From Rhodospirillales bacterium (GTDB taxonomy: Bacteria; Pseudomonadota; Alphaproteobacteria; QKFK01; SZUA-500), in contig QKFK01000003.1 in the NCBI GenBank assembly GCA_003252195.1, positions 1-24,987 on the forward strand: 24,987 nucleotides of DNA. The letters run 5' to 3'. Under the pieces are notes generated by a model, which did no database searches, was not told where the DNA came from, and worked only from the letters and a program-made list of their open reading frames with translations. Within the stretch, counting starts at the first letter, position 1; every line of letters begins with the position of its first letter. Shown piece by piece: positions 14,492 to 22,246 of this stretch. Made by a program: the position numbers and the translations under genes.

Positions 14492-16351
14492 ATGTACAAA
14501 GCAGATAATAAAGAAGTAATAATCAGCAAGATTGATGCTTATAAGTCTAATGTAATGGAAGTAGAACGTAAGGCTTATGCGTTTTTGGAAGAAAATATTA
14601 ATGTTGTTGGAAAAATAGCTCGTTCAGCAGTAAGCGATGTTACTTATGCAGAAACATTCTTTACAGAGGCTGAACTAAGAAAATTAATCGCAAGACATAT
14701 GACGCAAGCTGAAAAACAAGGATACATTGTTTTACCTAAAGGTAGAGAAGGTAATGCAGTAGTTAAAACAGCAAGCAATAAAATTATTAAAACCTTATTG
14801 GGTGATGGTCAGCTTTGTCCGTCATTTGTTTATAAAGGTCAAAAAGTTTTTACTGCACCAGATTTGGTTAAAGCAGAGAAGGATATGGAGTTTATTCTCC
14901 AACGCTATGTTGAAGATGATGGTAAAGAGATAAGCCACGAAGCAGGCGACAGAGCAAAAGATGCTTATAGAGAATATAGAGGATTAGCAGGTCTTAAAAC
15001 TAATGAAGGTTTGGAAAAGGCTTTAGCAGGAACAATGAGTTCTAGTAAACTCTTGAAAATTGTAGAAGGTGCTCCTGGTTGTGGTAAGTCATCTGTTCCA
15101 ATAGCTTATGCTGCACAAAAATTCTTTGAAGAAAAGCCTGTTAATATTATCTGTACAGCCCCAACAGATAAAGCTGCTGCAGGACTTAAAGATGAGATGG
15201 ATGATTTCTTGCAAATGGTTTCTGCTAATACTGGGAAAAAATACAATATCATGACTATGGGTCTTGATGAGACTATTACGGCAATGGAAGAGGGTAACTT
15301 ACCTAAAGATGCTTTTATAGCAATGGACGAAGCTGGTATGCTTGGTACCCTTACGATGGAAAAGTTCTTATCTGCTGCATGGAGTAGAGATTATGATAGC
15401 ATGCTAATTGGCGATGCTTCACAAATTGCGCCATTGACAGCTGGTCATGGTTTTAGACACCTTGTTGATATAGCAAGAAAAAAAGGTTTAGAGATATCTC
15501 ATCTAACTCAAAATCTTCGTCAAAATGATATGGGTGAAAAGCAAGCCGCTTTTAACTTAAGAGATGGTGACCCTGTTAAAGCTTTGTCTTTCTATAACGA
15601 TAAAGTTTATGAAGATAACCAGAAAGCTTTGAGCTTTGATGAAGGTAGAGAAAATGTGATTGCAAAAACTACATCAGAATATGTAAAACATATTCAAAAT
15701 GAAGATGATGATGTGGTTATGGTAACAGTGCAAGATCAAGACGCTGCTATGGCTAACGACATGATTAGAGATGAACTTAAAGCATCTGGACAGCTGGCAG
15801 AGACAAAGAAATTCTACTTTAAGGTACAAGATATGTATCTTTCAAAAGAATATGCGGTTGGTGATAAGGTTATGATTAAGAAGGGCATCAAAAGTTCTAA
15901 CGGTGAAAATGATTTGCCCGCAGGAACTTTGGCAGATGTTAAGTCATTTGGTGAGGGAAATAAAATTCAGCTTGCTCTTAAAGATGACAAAGTTATCACT
16001 CTTAATATGAGTAAGCATGATGTTCTCGATTATGCATATGCAATGAGCATTAGAACATCTCAGGGTATTAGTAAAAAAGCTGCGTTCGTTGCGATTACAG
16101 ACAAGGTTGATAGGGCAGAAGCTTTGGTTGCATTTACTCGTCATAAAGACAAGATATCAGTAAATGTTGATAAAAATGTATATGCAAACCATGAAGAATT
16201 TGGTAAAGGTATATATGATAAGCCAAGTAAGGTAATGGTTGCAGACGTAAGTGATAATCACGATATTTCACCTGCTTCTAAATATTCTTATGCAACACAA
16301 ATAAGAAACAAAATGGCTATTGAGATTGCAAATTATAAGAAAGGTCACTAA
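14492..16351 (+). CDS. TraA/MobF-type SF1B helicase lacking the relaxase domain
   Basis: This 619-residue protein corresponds to the middle and C-terminal part of conjugative relaxase-helicases (TraA/TrwC/TraI). Residues 1-170 resemble the TraA linker (TFFTEAELRKLIARHM, then KVFTAPDLVKAEKDM). Helicase motifs follow: Walker A GAPGCGKSS (193-201), Walker B MDEAGML (278-284), motif III LIGDASQIAPLTAGHGF (305-321), LTQNLRQ (338-344), motif V AYAMSIRTSQGIS (515-527) and motif VI VAFTRHKDK (546-554). All catalytic positions seem present, so ATPase and helicase activity is likely. The His-triad and Tyr nuclease of relaxases are absent, so it cannot nick an oriT by itself. The ATG at 14492 has GAGGGG six bases upstream. 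The C-terminus ends in a basic tail. Domestication, or a mobile-element remnant, are both possible. Confidence 0.75.
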   Translation: MYKADNKEVIISKIDAYKSNVMEVERKAYAFLEENINVVGKIARSAVSDVTYAETFFTEAELRKLIARHMTQAEKQGYIVLPKGREGNAVVKTASNKIIKTLLGDGQLCPSFVYKGQKVFTAPDLVKAEKDMEFILQRYVEDDGKEISHEAGDRAKDAYREYRGLAGLKTNEGLEKALAGTMSSSKLLKIVEGAPGCGKSSVPIAYAAQKFFEEKPVNIICTAPTDKAAAGLKDEMDDFLQMVSANTGKKYNIMTMGLDETITAMEEGNLPKDAFIAMDEAGMLGTLTMEKFLSAAWSRDYDSMLIGDASQIAPLTAGHGFRHLVDIARKKGLEISHLTQNLRQNDMGEKQAAFNLRDGDPVKALSFYNDKVYEDNQKALSFDEGRENVIAKTTSEYVKHIQNEDDDVVMVTVQDQDAAMANDMIRDELKASGQLAETKKFYFKVQDMYLSKEYAVGDKVMIKKGIKSSNGENDLPAGTLADVKSFGEGNKIQLALKDDKVITLNMSKHDVLDYAYAMSIRTSQGISKKAAFVAITDKVDRAEALVAFTRHKDKISVNVDKNVYANHEEFGKGIYDKPSKVMVADVSDNHDISPASKYSYATQIRNKMAIEIANYKKGH

Positions 16352-16353
16352 AA

Positions 16354-16671
16354 ATGACAGATGTTAGAAAAGATGCAGAAGCAATAGTAGCAAAGATGCT
16401 TGTTTTTTGTGAAAAGTCTAAGAAAGCAAGTGACACAGCTTGCAAAAATAAAGTGGCTGGAGTTAGAGGTATGATTGCCAAGTTTGATGAGATTATGCCA
16501 TCTTTGTGCGAAAATATGGATAGAGAAGCCAAAATAAGTCTAATGGAAACTATTGAAGATATTGCAGATATATCTTTTGCAGGCGTGTATTCAGAAGAGG
16601 GCGCAGGCTCAATCGAAACTCTTGATAAATTGCGAGATAAAGTAACTACTCTACAATCTTTATTGGTTTAG
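16354..16671 (+). CDS. Small helical protein co-transcribed with the helicase
   Basis: This 105-residue, probably all-helical cytosolic protein has two cysteines in its first half and one in its middle (VFCEKSK, TACKNK, SLCENM), and no motif I recognise. Its ATG is two bases after the helicase stop, and AAAGG lies in the helicase coding end, so the two are almost certainly translated together. A role as a helicase partner is plausible from context only. No terminator is visible after it. Confidence 0.65.
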   Translation: MTDVRKDAEAIVAKMLVFCEKSKKASDTACKNKVAGVRGMIAKFDEIMPSLCENMDREAKISLMETIEDIADISFAGVYSEEGAGSIETLDKLRDKVTTLQSLLV

Positions 16672-17010
16672 TTTTTATTGTTAGTATAATTCTTTTGTTT
16701 ATGTGGCTATCTATGGCTATGTATAAAATCTGTGTTTATTGATTGCTATTCTCTTTTCTAAAAACACCTGTGCTGATAGCTAATTGCTAAATTATAACTT
16801 AGCTTACATGTTATAATTAATATATGGTCATTAAATCTGGCTTGTATAAGTGTATTTATGTTTCTGGAGTGACGAGCAGTTTAGCTATTGGAGTAAATCA
16901 TTTATGTGAGTTGTAGTAGGTGTGGCAAATTGGTTGAAAATACCAATTGTTCAAATAACCGTAAGTCTTTCTTAAAAGCAATAAACAGGTGTGTGAAATC
17001 TGCGTCTTAA
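16672..17010. other. Intergenic region without a recognised gene
   Basis: This 339-bp stretch lies between convergent transcription units. It contains an inverted repeat AATTGGT/ACCAATT (16928-16934 and 16942-16948, 7-base loop) without a T tract, a weaker AGCTAA/TTAGCT pair (16778-16783 and 16799-16804), and an unsupported 30-codon frame at 16824-16916. I see no clear terminator for either side. Confidence 0.5.
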
Positions 17011-18282
17011 TTACTTAATTGCGTACACTGGTAATGAGATTAGGTTGTCATTGTCATAGCCAAAGAATGGTTCTTTGATTTCTTTCATATATGGTTTTAC
17101 TGCCATTATATCGGTGTAAGTAGATGTGAACATATCTAAAAACAAGTCAATCGCTTGATAAACAATTTTGTGCTCGTTATCTGTAAGGTTAGGGTATTTT
17201 ATTTCACCTTTTTTGCGTTGTCTTTTCCATTCGCTTATGGTGAAAGATGTTCCAAGATCCATATTGCCTGCACGATATGCTTTTATTATTTTGTCACAAG
17301 CAAATGCCCACCTATCAATGTTAAAATTGTGTTTAGCTGTAACTGTTTTGGCAAATTCTTCATCTAGGTTTAGATATATGATACGCTGAACAAGTCGCTC
17401 GCAAGGGTAGGCAATATCAAGCATCATTCCCTTTGGGTCAAAATCGCCTGAATATGAACCGATTTTATTAATGCGATAGCCTAATCTGCGAATGGCCTTG
17501 CGACGATTAGGATTTGCTTTCTCAAAGGCTCTAACATCATCTATAGAATCAATAAAAGCAACCACGTCTCCTTCTGCAAGAGGTGATGTCCGAGTGGCTT
17601 TATAGTCACGTGGGAGATCTTTTTTGTCTTTATTAGGTTTTTGAGCGTTAGGATAATATTTGCTTGCAGGTACAAGCTCTTCCACCTTAGACATATCTAG
17701 TTTATATCTGGTTGGATCTGCGTCCATATCAACAATTTTTGTTTCTGCAGTTTTCTCTATCGATTTAGGTTGGTTTTGTGGCCATGCCTCGGGCATAAGC
17801 AGTATATAAAGCTGAGGAGACATGTATTTGCCATATTTCTCAGCATATTCTTGCATTTGAGGTGCAATACGTGTGGGGAATTTGCCTTTTGTCTCTTTTA
17901 TTCCTGGTAGGTTTAATACGCGTTCTGACATATAAGGCACAGAATGCATATATGGTCCAATATATTGATACATCTCAGGAGGAACTCTTTTAATGATAGA
18001 AACTAGCCTGTCTTCATAATAAGGCTTTTCCCTGTCTTCGCTAGAAGCTCCTTTGGTGTATGGTATTATTTCTTTCATTAGGTTGTTTAATTGAGTGTAA
18101 AGCTTATTGTTAGAAGCTTTCTCTGTTAAATAACCATTTTGTTTTAGTTCATTTATACGAGCATTAATTTCACCATAAGATTTATCCATCTCTTCTGCCA
18201 TTTTCTGAGCATGAGCTGTGTTTGTGCTGTTAAAGCACAAGACAAGAGATAGTAATATTAGTGCGAAAGTTGTTTTTTTCAT
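17011..18282 (-). CDS. Exported protein of unknown function
   Basis: This 423-residue protein has a classical signal peptide: MKKTT, a hydrophobic core FALILLSLVLCF, and a likely cleavage after AHA at residue 25. The mature protein is therefore expected in the periplasm or beyond. It has no further membrane segment. Tyr, Pro and Lys are frequent (for example RVPPEMYQYIGPYMHSVPYM, about 98-117). I could not place it in a named family. The ATG at 18282 follows AGGGC and starts 13 bases after the stop of the DUF4139 gene, so the two form one operon and may share an envelope function. Confidence 0.7.
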   Translation of the reverse strand: MKKTTFALILLSLVLCFNSTNTAHAQKMAEEMDKSYGEINARINELKQNGYLTEKASNNKLYTQLNNLMKEIIPYTKGASSEDREKPYYEDRLVSIIKRVPPEMYQYIGPYMHSVPYMSERVLNLPGIKETKGKFPTRIAPQMQEYAEKYGKYMSPQLYILLMPEAWPQNQPKSIEKTAETKIVDMDADPTRYKLDMSKVEELVPASKYYPNAQKPNKDKKDLPRDYKATRTSPLAEGDVVAFIDSIDDVRAFEKANPNRRKAIRRLGYRINKIGSYSGDFDPKGMMLDIAYPCERLVQRIIYLNLDEEFAKTVTAKHNFNIDRWAFACDKIIKAYRAGNMDLGTSFTISEWKRQRKKGEIKYPNLTDNEHKIVYQAIDLFLDMFTSTYTDIMAVKPYMKEIKEPFFGYDNDNLISLPVYAIK

Positions 18283-18295
18283 GTTGCCCTATAAA

Positions 18296-19711
18296 TTAGA
18301 ACTTAACTCTTACGCTATATGTCAATTTAACTTCACTATTAGCGGGGATTTTTAGTTTCCACAGCGCAGTTGAAGAGCCATCGGTAACGTGAGTTAGGTT
18401 TTCTTCTAAGATAGACCATGTACCTGGTAGCTCGTGTCTTATTTCAACTAAAGCAATACTATCTTTTGCATTTTTTATAGTTGTTTCATAACTAGCTTCA
18501 TAAAGTTTGTTAGAAAGCTTGTTGTGAGATGTTCTTTTTCCGCTTGCTGTAACATCAAATGCATCACCTGTGTGGAGTTTTACTTCCTCTCCTGTTGGTG
18601 TGTGTTGAATGCTGTCCTCGCCGATAAATAATAATTTGCCAGTAGAATCTTTTTCGTAAACTCTAACAGTGCCTTTAGGTAATGGAATGCCAAGACCTTT
18701 TTCTTTTTCGTTTTCAAAGCGTAAAGATACTTTTGCATGTTGTTTCTCAAATTTATCTTGCTCAGGTCCGTTATATATTCCCAAAGGAGAGGTGAGTTCA
18801 TAAACTTTGTTATATTTTACGCTATCCGCAGAAAGTAGAGATACTTGCTTTGTTTGTCTGTTTTCAATGGTTGTTTTGTATGGCAAAGTATATAAGTGAT
18901 AATCAGAAAAAGATTCTTCTTCTAACATTGCTGGTGAAGCAGATTCCGCCATCGCATCAAAACGCATGCTTTTCATTAACATCGGTCTAATATTTCTGCG
19001 AACTTGGTTTACGTCTCCAGCAACAAGCTGAACATTTGCATCTTTATATTCAACGCCACTGTTGTTGTTTAATGTCACCCAACCATTAAGCACCATAAGC
19101 CCCTTGTTTTCTTCAATCTTGGCAACATAGTCAGCTTTCCAGCTCATTGAACGAGTAAGATAGCTGAGCTCTATGTTCTTTTCTCCGCCTTCTTTGTCGT
19201 TGAGTTTTAATACCAAAGTTGGTTTGTCTCTTAATTTTTCTGGCATTTTAGAGAATATATAGCGTCCTGGGTAGCCAGTCTCAATTCTATCGCCAATTTT
19301 TAAAACTGTCCCGCTATGTGTGCTTAATACAGTTGCTTTTTCTGTTGTTTCAGAGCCTGTTCCTGGATTTGTTTTTATAACAGTGATTTCTTGTCCGATA
19401 GATTTTTCTAAAAGATTGCTAGGTGATATTAAATCATAGTTGAAATTTTGTTCAATTATGTTAACTCCTTTGGCCTCGATTGAGGCGGTTTCTGGCATGA
19501 TAGAGCCTGATACATCTTCAAAAGCTATATCGTTAATGCCTTTGGCAAAGCTTACTTTGCGATTATCTCTAACCAAAGATAAGTTGTTGTTGTATATAGC
19601 AACTGATACATCGTTACGGTTTTCTACAGGAACTTTTTTCTCTTCTGCGTTTACACTGGCAGATATCGATAATATAGCAACAGATGTAAGTAGTATTTTA
19701 CTAAGTTTCAT
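18296..19711 (-). CDS. DUF4139 domain exported protein
   Basis: This 471-residue protein has a signal peptide (MKLSKILLTSVAILSISASVNA, cut near residue 22). The mature part carries the DUF4139 pattern: an early IYNNNLSLVRDNRKV block (about 38-52), then YLTRSMSWKADYVAKI followed by GWVTLNNNSGVEYKDA and VQLVAGDVNQVRR. The family has no agreed biochemical function and is predicted to be mostly beta. The length is typical of single-domain bacterial members. The ATG at 19711 follows AGGGGC. It is the first gene of a two-gene minus-strand operon and lies divergent from the rcdA-like gene. Confidence 0.8.
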   Translation of the reverse strand: MKLSKILLTSVAILSISASVNAEEKKVPVENRNDVSVAIYNNNLSLVRDNRKVSFAKGINDIAFEDVSGSIMPETASIEAKGVNIIEQNFNYDLISPSNLLEKSIGQEITVIKTNPGTGSETTEKATVLSTHSGTVLKIGDRIETGYPGRYIFSKMPEKLRDKPTLVLKLNDKEGGEKNIELSYLTRSMSWKADYVAKIEENKGLMVLNGWVTLNNNSGVEYKDANVQLVAGDVNQVRRNIRPMLMKSMRFDAMAESASPAMLEEESFSDYHLYTLPYKTTIENRQTKQVSLLSADSVKYNKVYELTSPLGIYNGPEQDKFEKQHAKVSLRFENEKEKGLGIPLPKGTVRVYEKDSTGKLLFIGEDSIQHTPTGEEVKLHTGDAFDVTASGKRTSHNKLSNKLYEASYETTIKNAKDSIALVEIRHELPGTWSILEENLTHVTDGSSTALWKLKIPANSEVKLTYSVRVKF

Positions 19712-19784
19712 GATTTAAGCCCCTAAACTTATGGTTGGTAAAGAGAGTAACAATATGTTAAGTTGTATGCTCTACAATTTATTA

Positions 19785-19813
19785 TCTACAATATAAATGA
19801 TTTTTTATATAAA
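19785..19813 (+). promoter_or_regulatory. Candidate promoter of the rcdA-like gene
   Basis: TCTACA (19785-19790) and TATAAA (19808-19813) are 17 bases apart, with four and five consensus matches. It overlaps the oppositely directed promoter almost completely, so polymerase could occupy only one at a time. Confidence 0.4.
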
Positions 19814-19818
19814 ATCAA
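19790..19818 (-). promoter_or_regulatory. Candidate promoter of the DUF4139 operon
   Basis: On the minus strand TTGATT (19818-19813) and TATATT (19795-19790) are 17 bases apart, with four and five consensus matches. The start would be near 19783, giving a 72-base leader. Confidence 0.45.
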
Positions 19819-19835
19819 AGATTAGAAAAGTTTTT

Positions 19836-19842
19836 AAGGAGG
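19836..19842 (+). promoter_or_regulatory. Strong ribosome binding site fixing a TTG start
   Basis: AAGGAGG is a perfect Shine-Dalgarno sequence five bases before TTG at 19848. The nearby ATG at 19859 is out of frame, so this site decides the unusual start codon. Confidence 0.8.
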
Positions 19843-19847
19843 TTTAA

Positions 19848-20279
19848 TTGGTAGCAGAATGGGTTGATGAAAATGATTTTGAAGAGTTGTTTTCTGAGAA
19901 TATAGATATTTTGACCTCTTTAAGAGATTTTTTAACTGATAAAAAGTCAGAAGTTGGAGAAGGTGATTGGCAAGAAAATGTTGATAGACAATTGCAAAGA
20001 ATGTCTGATTCATCTGCTATTACCAAATTATCAATTGCAATAAGCTCTGTTATGTCATGGTTGCTATTAAATAAGGCTGCTAATGCTGGCGAGATAAATA
20101 TAGGAGAGTTGGTAAAAGAAGGCGAAGAAGTAATTACCTCTTCAGAGCAACGCATTAAAGATGCAGAAGCTGTTGAAGGTATCTCTGAAATTGTGCAGAA
20201 TTACCGCTCAAAATCGCTTGAACACTTTGAAAAAGTGAAAAACCTATTTGAAAATGTAAAAAAAACAGAAAAAAAATAA
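19848..20279 (+). CDS. rcdA: RcdA-like protein (DUF1465), regulator of CtrA degradation
   Basis: In Caulobacter, RcdA is an adaptor that helps the ClpXP protease degrade CtrA and other cell-cycle substrates. This 143-residue helical protein shows the family core: an N-terminal F-x2-L-F followed by a loop, then ITKLSIAISSVMSWLLLNKAANAGEIN (about 57-83). This matches the 'RLTTRLMQ.ASWLLLQRAVNEGEM' helix pair of DUF1465. A second helix with conserved Glu residues follows (ELVKEGEEV). The C-terminal 45 residues form a charged coil ending in Lys-rich sequence. Translation starts at TTG, supported by a perfect ribosome site. It lies 83 bases before gcrA in the same direction, a sensible cell-cycle neighbourhood. 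The assignment rests on remembered motifs. Confidence 0.7.
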   Translation: MVAEWVDENDFEELFSENIDILTSLRDFLTDKKSEVGEGDWQENVDRQLQRMSDSSAITKLSIAISSVMSWLLLNKAANAGEINIGELVKEGEEVITSSEQRIKDAEAVEGISEIVQNYRSKSLEHFEKVKNLFENVKKTEKK

Positions 20280-20362
20280 AAAATACTAAGAATTGGATTG
20301 ATTCGTTTTTAATTTTATTAATAATGAAAAATAAGTTTTTTTATAATTGAGAGGCAGAAAAT

Positions 20363-20716
20363 ATGTCATGGACAGATGAAATGGTAGCCGAGCTTACCAA
20401 ACTTTGGGAAGAAGGTCTTACAACAGGTGAAATTGGTAAGCGTTTAGGTATTTCAAAAAATGCTGTAGTTGGTAAGGCTCACAGGCTAAATTTGCAAAGC
20501 CGTCCATCTCCAATTAAACAATCTGTAGTGAAGAAAAAGAAAGAAGAAACTAAGAAGCGTATTGGTTTGTTAGATTTAACGCATAATATGTGCCGTTGGC
20601 CTGTGGGCGATCCAAAAGATAAAGACTTCCATTTTTGTGGAAAACAAATTGGTGCTGGTGGAACATATTGTAAAGAACATGCTGCTCAAGCATTCGTTTC
20701 TCCTAGCAAAAGATAA
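20363..20716 (+). CDS. gcrA: GcrA-type cell cycle regulator
   Basis: GcrA works with the sigma70 holoenzyme at promoters marked by CcrM methylation in Alphaproteobacteria. This 117-residue protein begins with the hallmark SWTDEMVAELTKLWEEGLTT and continues with an HTH, GEIGKRLGISKNAVVGKAHRL (22-42). The C-terminal part has CRWPVGDPKDKDFHFCG and YCKEHA, the conserved GcrA end that interacts with RNA polymerase; its three Cys and His could bind metal. At 117 residues it is shorter than Caulobacter GcrA (about 170) because the middle linker is short. GAGGC lies 8 bases before the ATG. It is 23 bases ahead of motA, so the motor genes may be co-transcribed with it. Confidence 0.9.
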   Translation: MSWTDEMVAELTKLWEEGLTTGEIGKRLGISKNAVVGKAHRLNLQSRPSPIKQSVVKKKKEETKKRIGLLDLTHNMCRWPVGDPKDKDFHFCGKQIGAGGTYCKEHAAQAFVSPSKR

Positions 20717-20739
20717 AACATTTATAAAGGGGTAGTTTT

Positions 20740-21546
20740 ATGTCTTTAGGTACATTAGGTGGTTTTTTTAGTTGTATGTTCATGATTTTGGCTTCAATCA
20801 TGACATCTACAGATAATCCTATGGCTTTCTGGAACTTGCCTAGTGTGATTGTGGTGCTTGGTGGTACAATTACATCTGCTTATATTGCATATGATGCAAA
20901 AAGCACAACTGCTGCCCTAAAAATGATTTTAGGCATTTTTTCTAGCCCTAAAGATGGTAATGTTATTCTTAAGAACGAAGTTGGTCGCATCATTAGATGG
21001 GGCTACATTGTGCAAAAAAATGGTTTACAAGGTCTTGAAAGTGATGCTGAATCTGTCGCAAAACAAGATAAATTCTTAGGCTTTGGTATTGACCTAGTGG
21101 TTACTGGTTATACTGGTGATGAAGTTCGTAATATTTTGAATGCTACTATCGAGAGCGGTGAATCTCGTAATAAAGTTTATTCAAATGCATTAAAGCTTAT
21201 GGGTGGTATGGCTCCTGCTTTTGGTATGGCTGGTACTTTGATTGGTTTGGTTATTATGCTAGGTAATATGGGGTCTAACCCAGATGCTATTGGTCCTAGT
21301 ATGGCGGTGGCTCTTATCACTACCTTTTATGGTGTGTTAGCTGCTCGTATGTTGTTTATTCCTGCTTCTGAAAAAGTATCTGAAAGAAATGCATCTGCTA
21401 CATACAAAAACTATCTTTTAACAGAAGGTTTGGCTCTGCTTGCGGAAAGAAAAAGCCCTCGTTATATCCAAGATAAAATGAACTCATATCTTGATCCTAA
21501 TGATCAATATAGTATTGACCGCGATATGACTGAAACACCAGCATAG
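20740..21546 (+). CDS. motA: Flagellar motor stator protein MotA/PomA
   Basis: MotA forms the pentameric inner-membrane ring of the stator that couples ion flow to flagellar torque. This 268-residue protein has four membrane segments: about 5-23 and 33-50, then a large cytosolic loop with REVG-like charged positions (GRIIRWGYIVQKNGLQGLESDA), and the pair about 150-172 and 182-205. The functional proline segments are MAPAFGMAGTLIGLVIML and GPSMAVALITTFYGVLAARM. The FWNLPSVIVVLGGT start is of the PomA-like type. The ion cannot be deduced with confidence. AAAGGGG lies before the ATG. motB follows 30 bases later. Together they imply a flagellated cell even though no other flagellar gene is in view. 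Confidence 0.9.
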   Translation: MSLGTLGGFFSCMFMILASIMTSTDNPMAFWNLPSVIVVLGGTITSAYIAYDAKSTTAALKMILGIFSSPKDGNVILKNEVGRIIRWGYIVQKNGLQGLESDAESVAKQDKFLGFGIDLVVTGYTGDEVRNILNATIESGESRNKVYSNALKLMGGMAPAFGMAGTLIGLVIMLGNMGSNPDAIGPSMAVALITTFYGVLAARMLFIPASEKVSERNASATYKNYLLTEGLALLAERKSPRYIQDKMNSYLDPNDQYSIDRDMTETPA

Positions 21547-21576
21547 TAGCGATTGATATAAACAAAGAGGTTTTTT

Positions 21577-22245
21577 ATGGCAAAACAAGAGGAAGAGTGC
21601 GAAGTATGTGAAGACTGGATGGGAACCTATGGTGATATGGTTACTCTTCTGCTTTGTTTCTTTGTTATGCTTTGTAATGCCTCAAAAGTTGATGTGGTTT
21701 TGTTTGAACAAATTCAAGCAAGTATGAATAAAGTTCTTGGTGATAAAGAAATTCAGCGCCCATTGCAAATTTTGGCAGCAGATTTGGCTGATGATATCCA
21801 AAGTATGGATGCTGGTGATGAAGTTGCATTAGGCTCAGATACGCAAGGTTTGGTCTTAGAGCTTGCTAGTGCATCTTTCTTTGATGCTGGTTCAGCAAAA
21901 TTGCGTGAAGAGGCTTTGCCAATATTAAAAAGAATTGCAGGCACTTTAAAAGCAGAGAGGTATAAAAAATTTGCTTTTAAGGTTGAAGGTCATACAGATG
22001 ATATTCCAATAAAAACAGAGATGTTTCCTTCTAACTGGGAGTTATCTGCCGCTAGAGCGTCATCAATGGTTAGGTTCTTAATTGAAAGAGGCATTGAGCC
22101 AACTAGGTTGCAGGCTATTGGCTTTGCTGATATTGCGCCTAAATACCCTAACAAAGACCCTAATGGTGAGGCAATACCCGCTAACATGGAAAAAAATAGA
22201 AGAGTAGTTGTGCATATTGAACCATTTGGACAATCGTCATATTAA
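21577..22245 (+). CDS. motB: Flagellar motor stator protein MotB
   Basis: This 222-residue partner of MotA has a cytosolic tail with two Cys (ECEVCEDW), one membrane segment starting at TYGDMVTLLLCFFVML (17-32) with the ion-binding Asp20, and a periplasmic OmpA-like peptidoglycan-binding domain (about 90-222). The last includes LASASFFDAGSAKL, VEGHTDDIPI and NWELSAARASSMVRFLIERG. It is shorter than E. coli MotB (308), with a compact linker between plug and OmpA domain. The GAGG ribosome site precedes the ATG. The stop is one base before the ATG of the EAL gene, so motor and phosphodiesterase are translationally linked. Confidence 0.9.
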   Translation: MAKQEEECEVCEDWMGTYGDMVTLLLCFFVMLCNASKVDVVLFEQIQASMNKVLGDKEIQRPLQILAADLADDIQSMDAGDEVALGSDTQGLVLELASASFFDAGSAKLREEALPILKRIAGTLKAERYKKFAFKVEGHTDDIPIKTEMFPSNWELSAARASSMVRFLIERGIEPTRLQAIGFADIAPKYPNKDPNGEAIPANMEKNRRVVVHIEPFGQSSY

Positions 22246-22246
22246 T

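Noticed and set aside
14492..16351. Complete conjugative relaxase
   Set aside because: The N-terminal His-triad and catalytic Tyr region is absent; only linker and helicase parts are present.
16824..16916. 30-codon reading frame between the helicase operon and the exported-protein operon
   Set aside because: There is no ribosome site, no known similarity and nothing beyond chance length.
16928..16948. AATTGGT/ACCAATT hairpin as a terminator
   Set aside because: The stem is AT-rich and no T tract follows on either strand.
20309..20321. CtrA box before gcrA
   Set aside because: Two TTAA half-sites are 5 bases apart instead of the required 7; a similar pair before the rcdA-like gene is 6 apart and overlaps its ribosome site.
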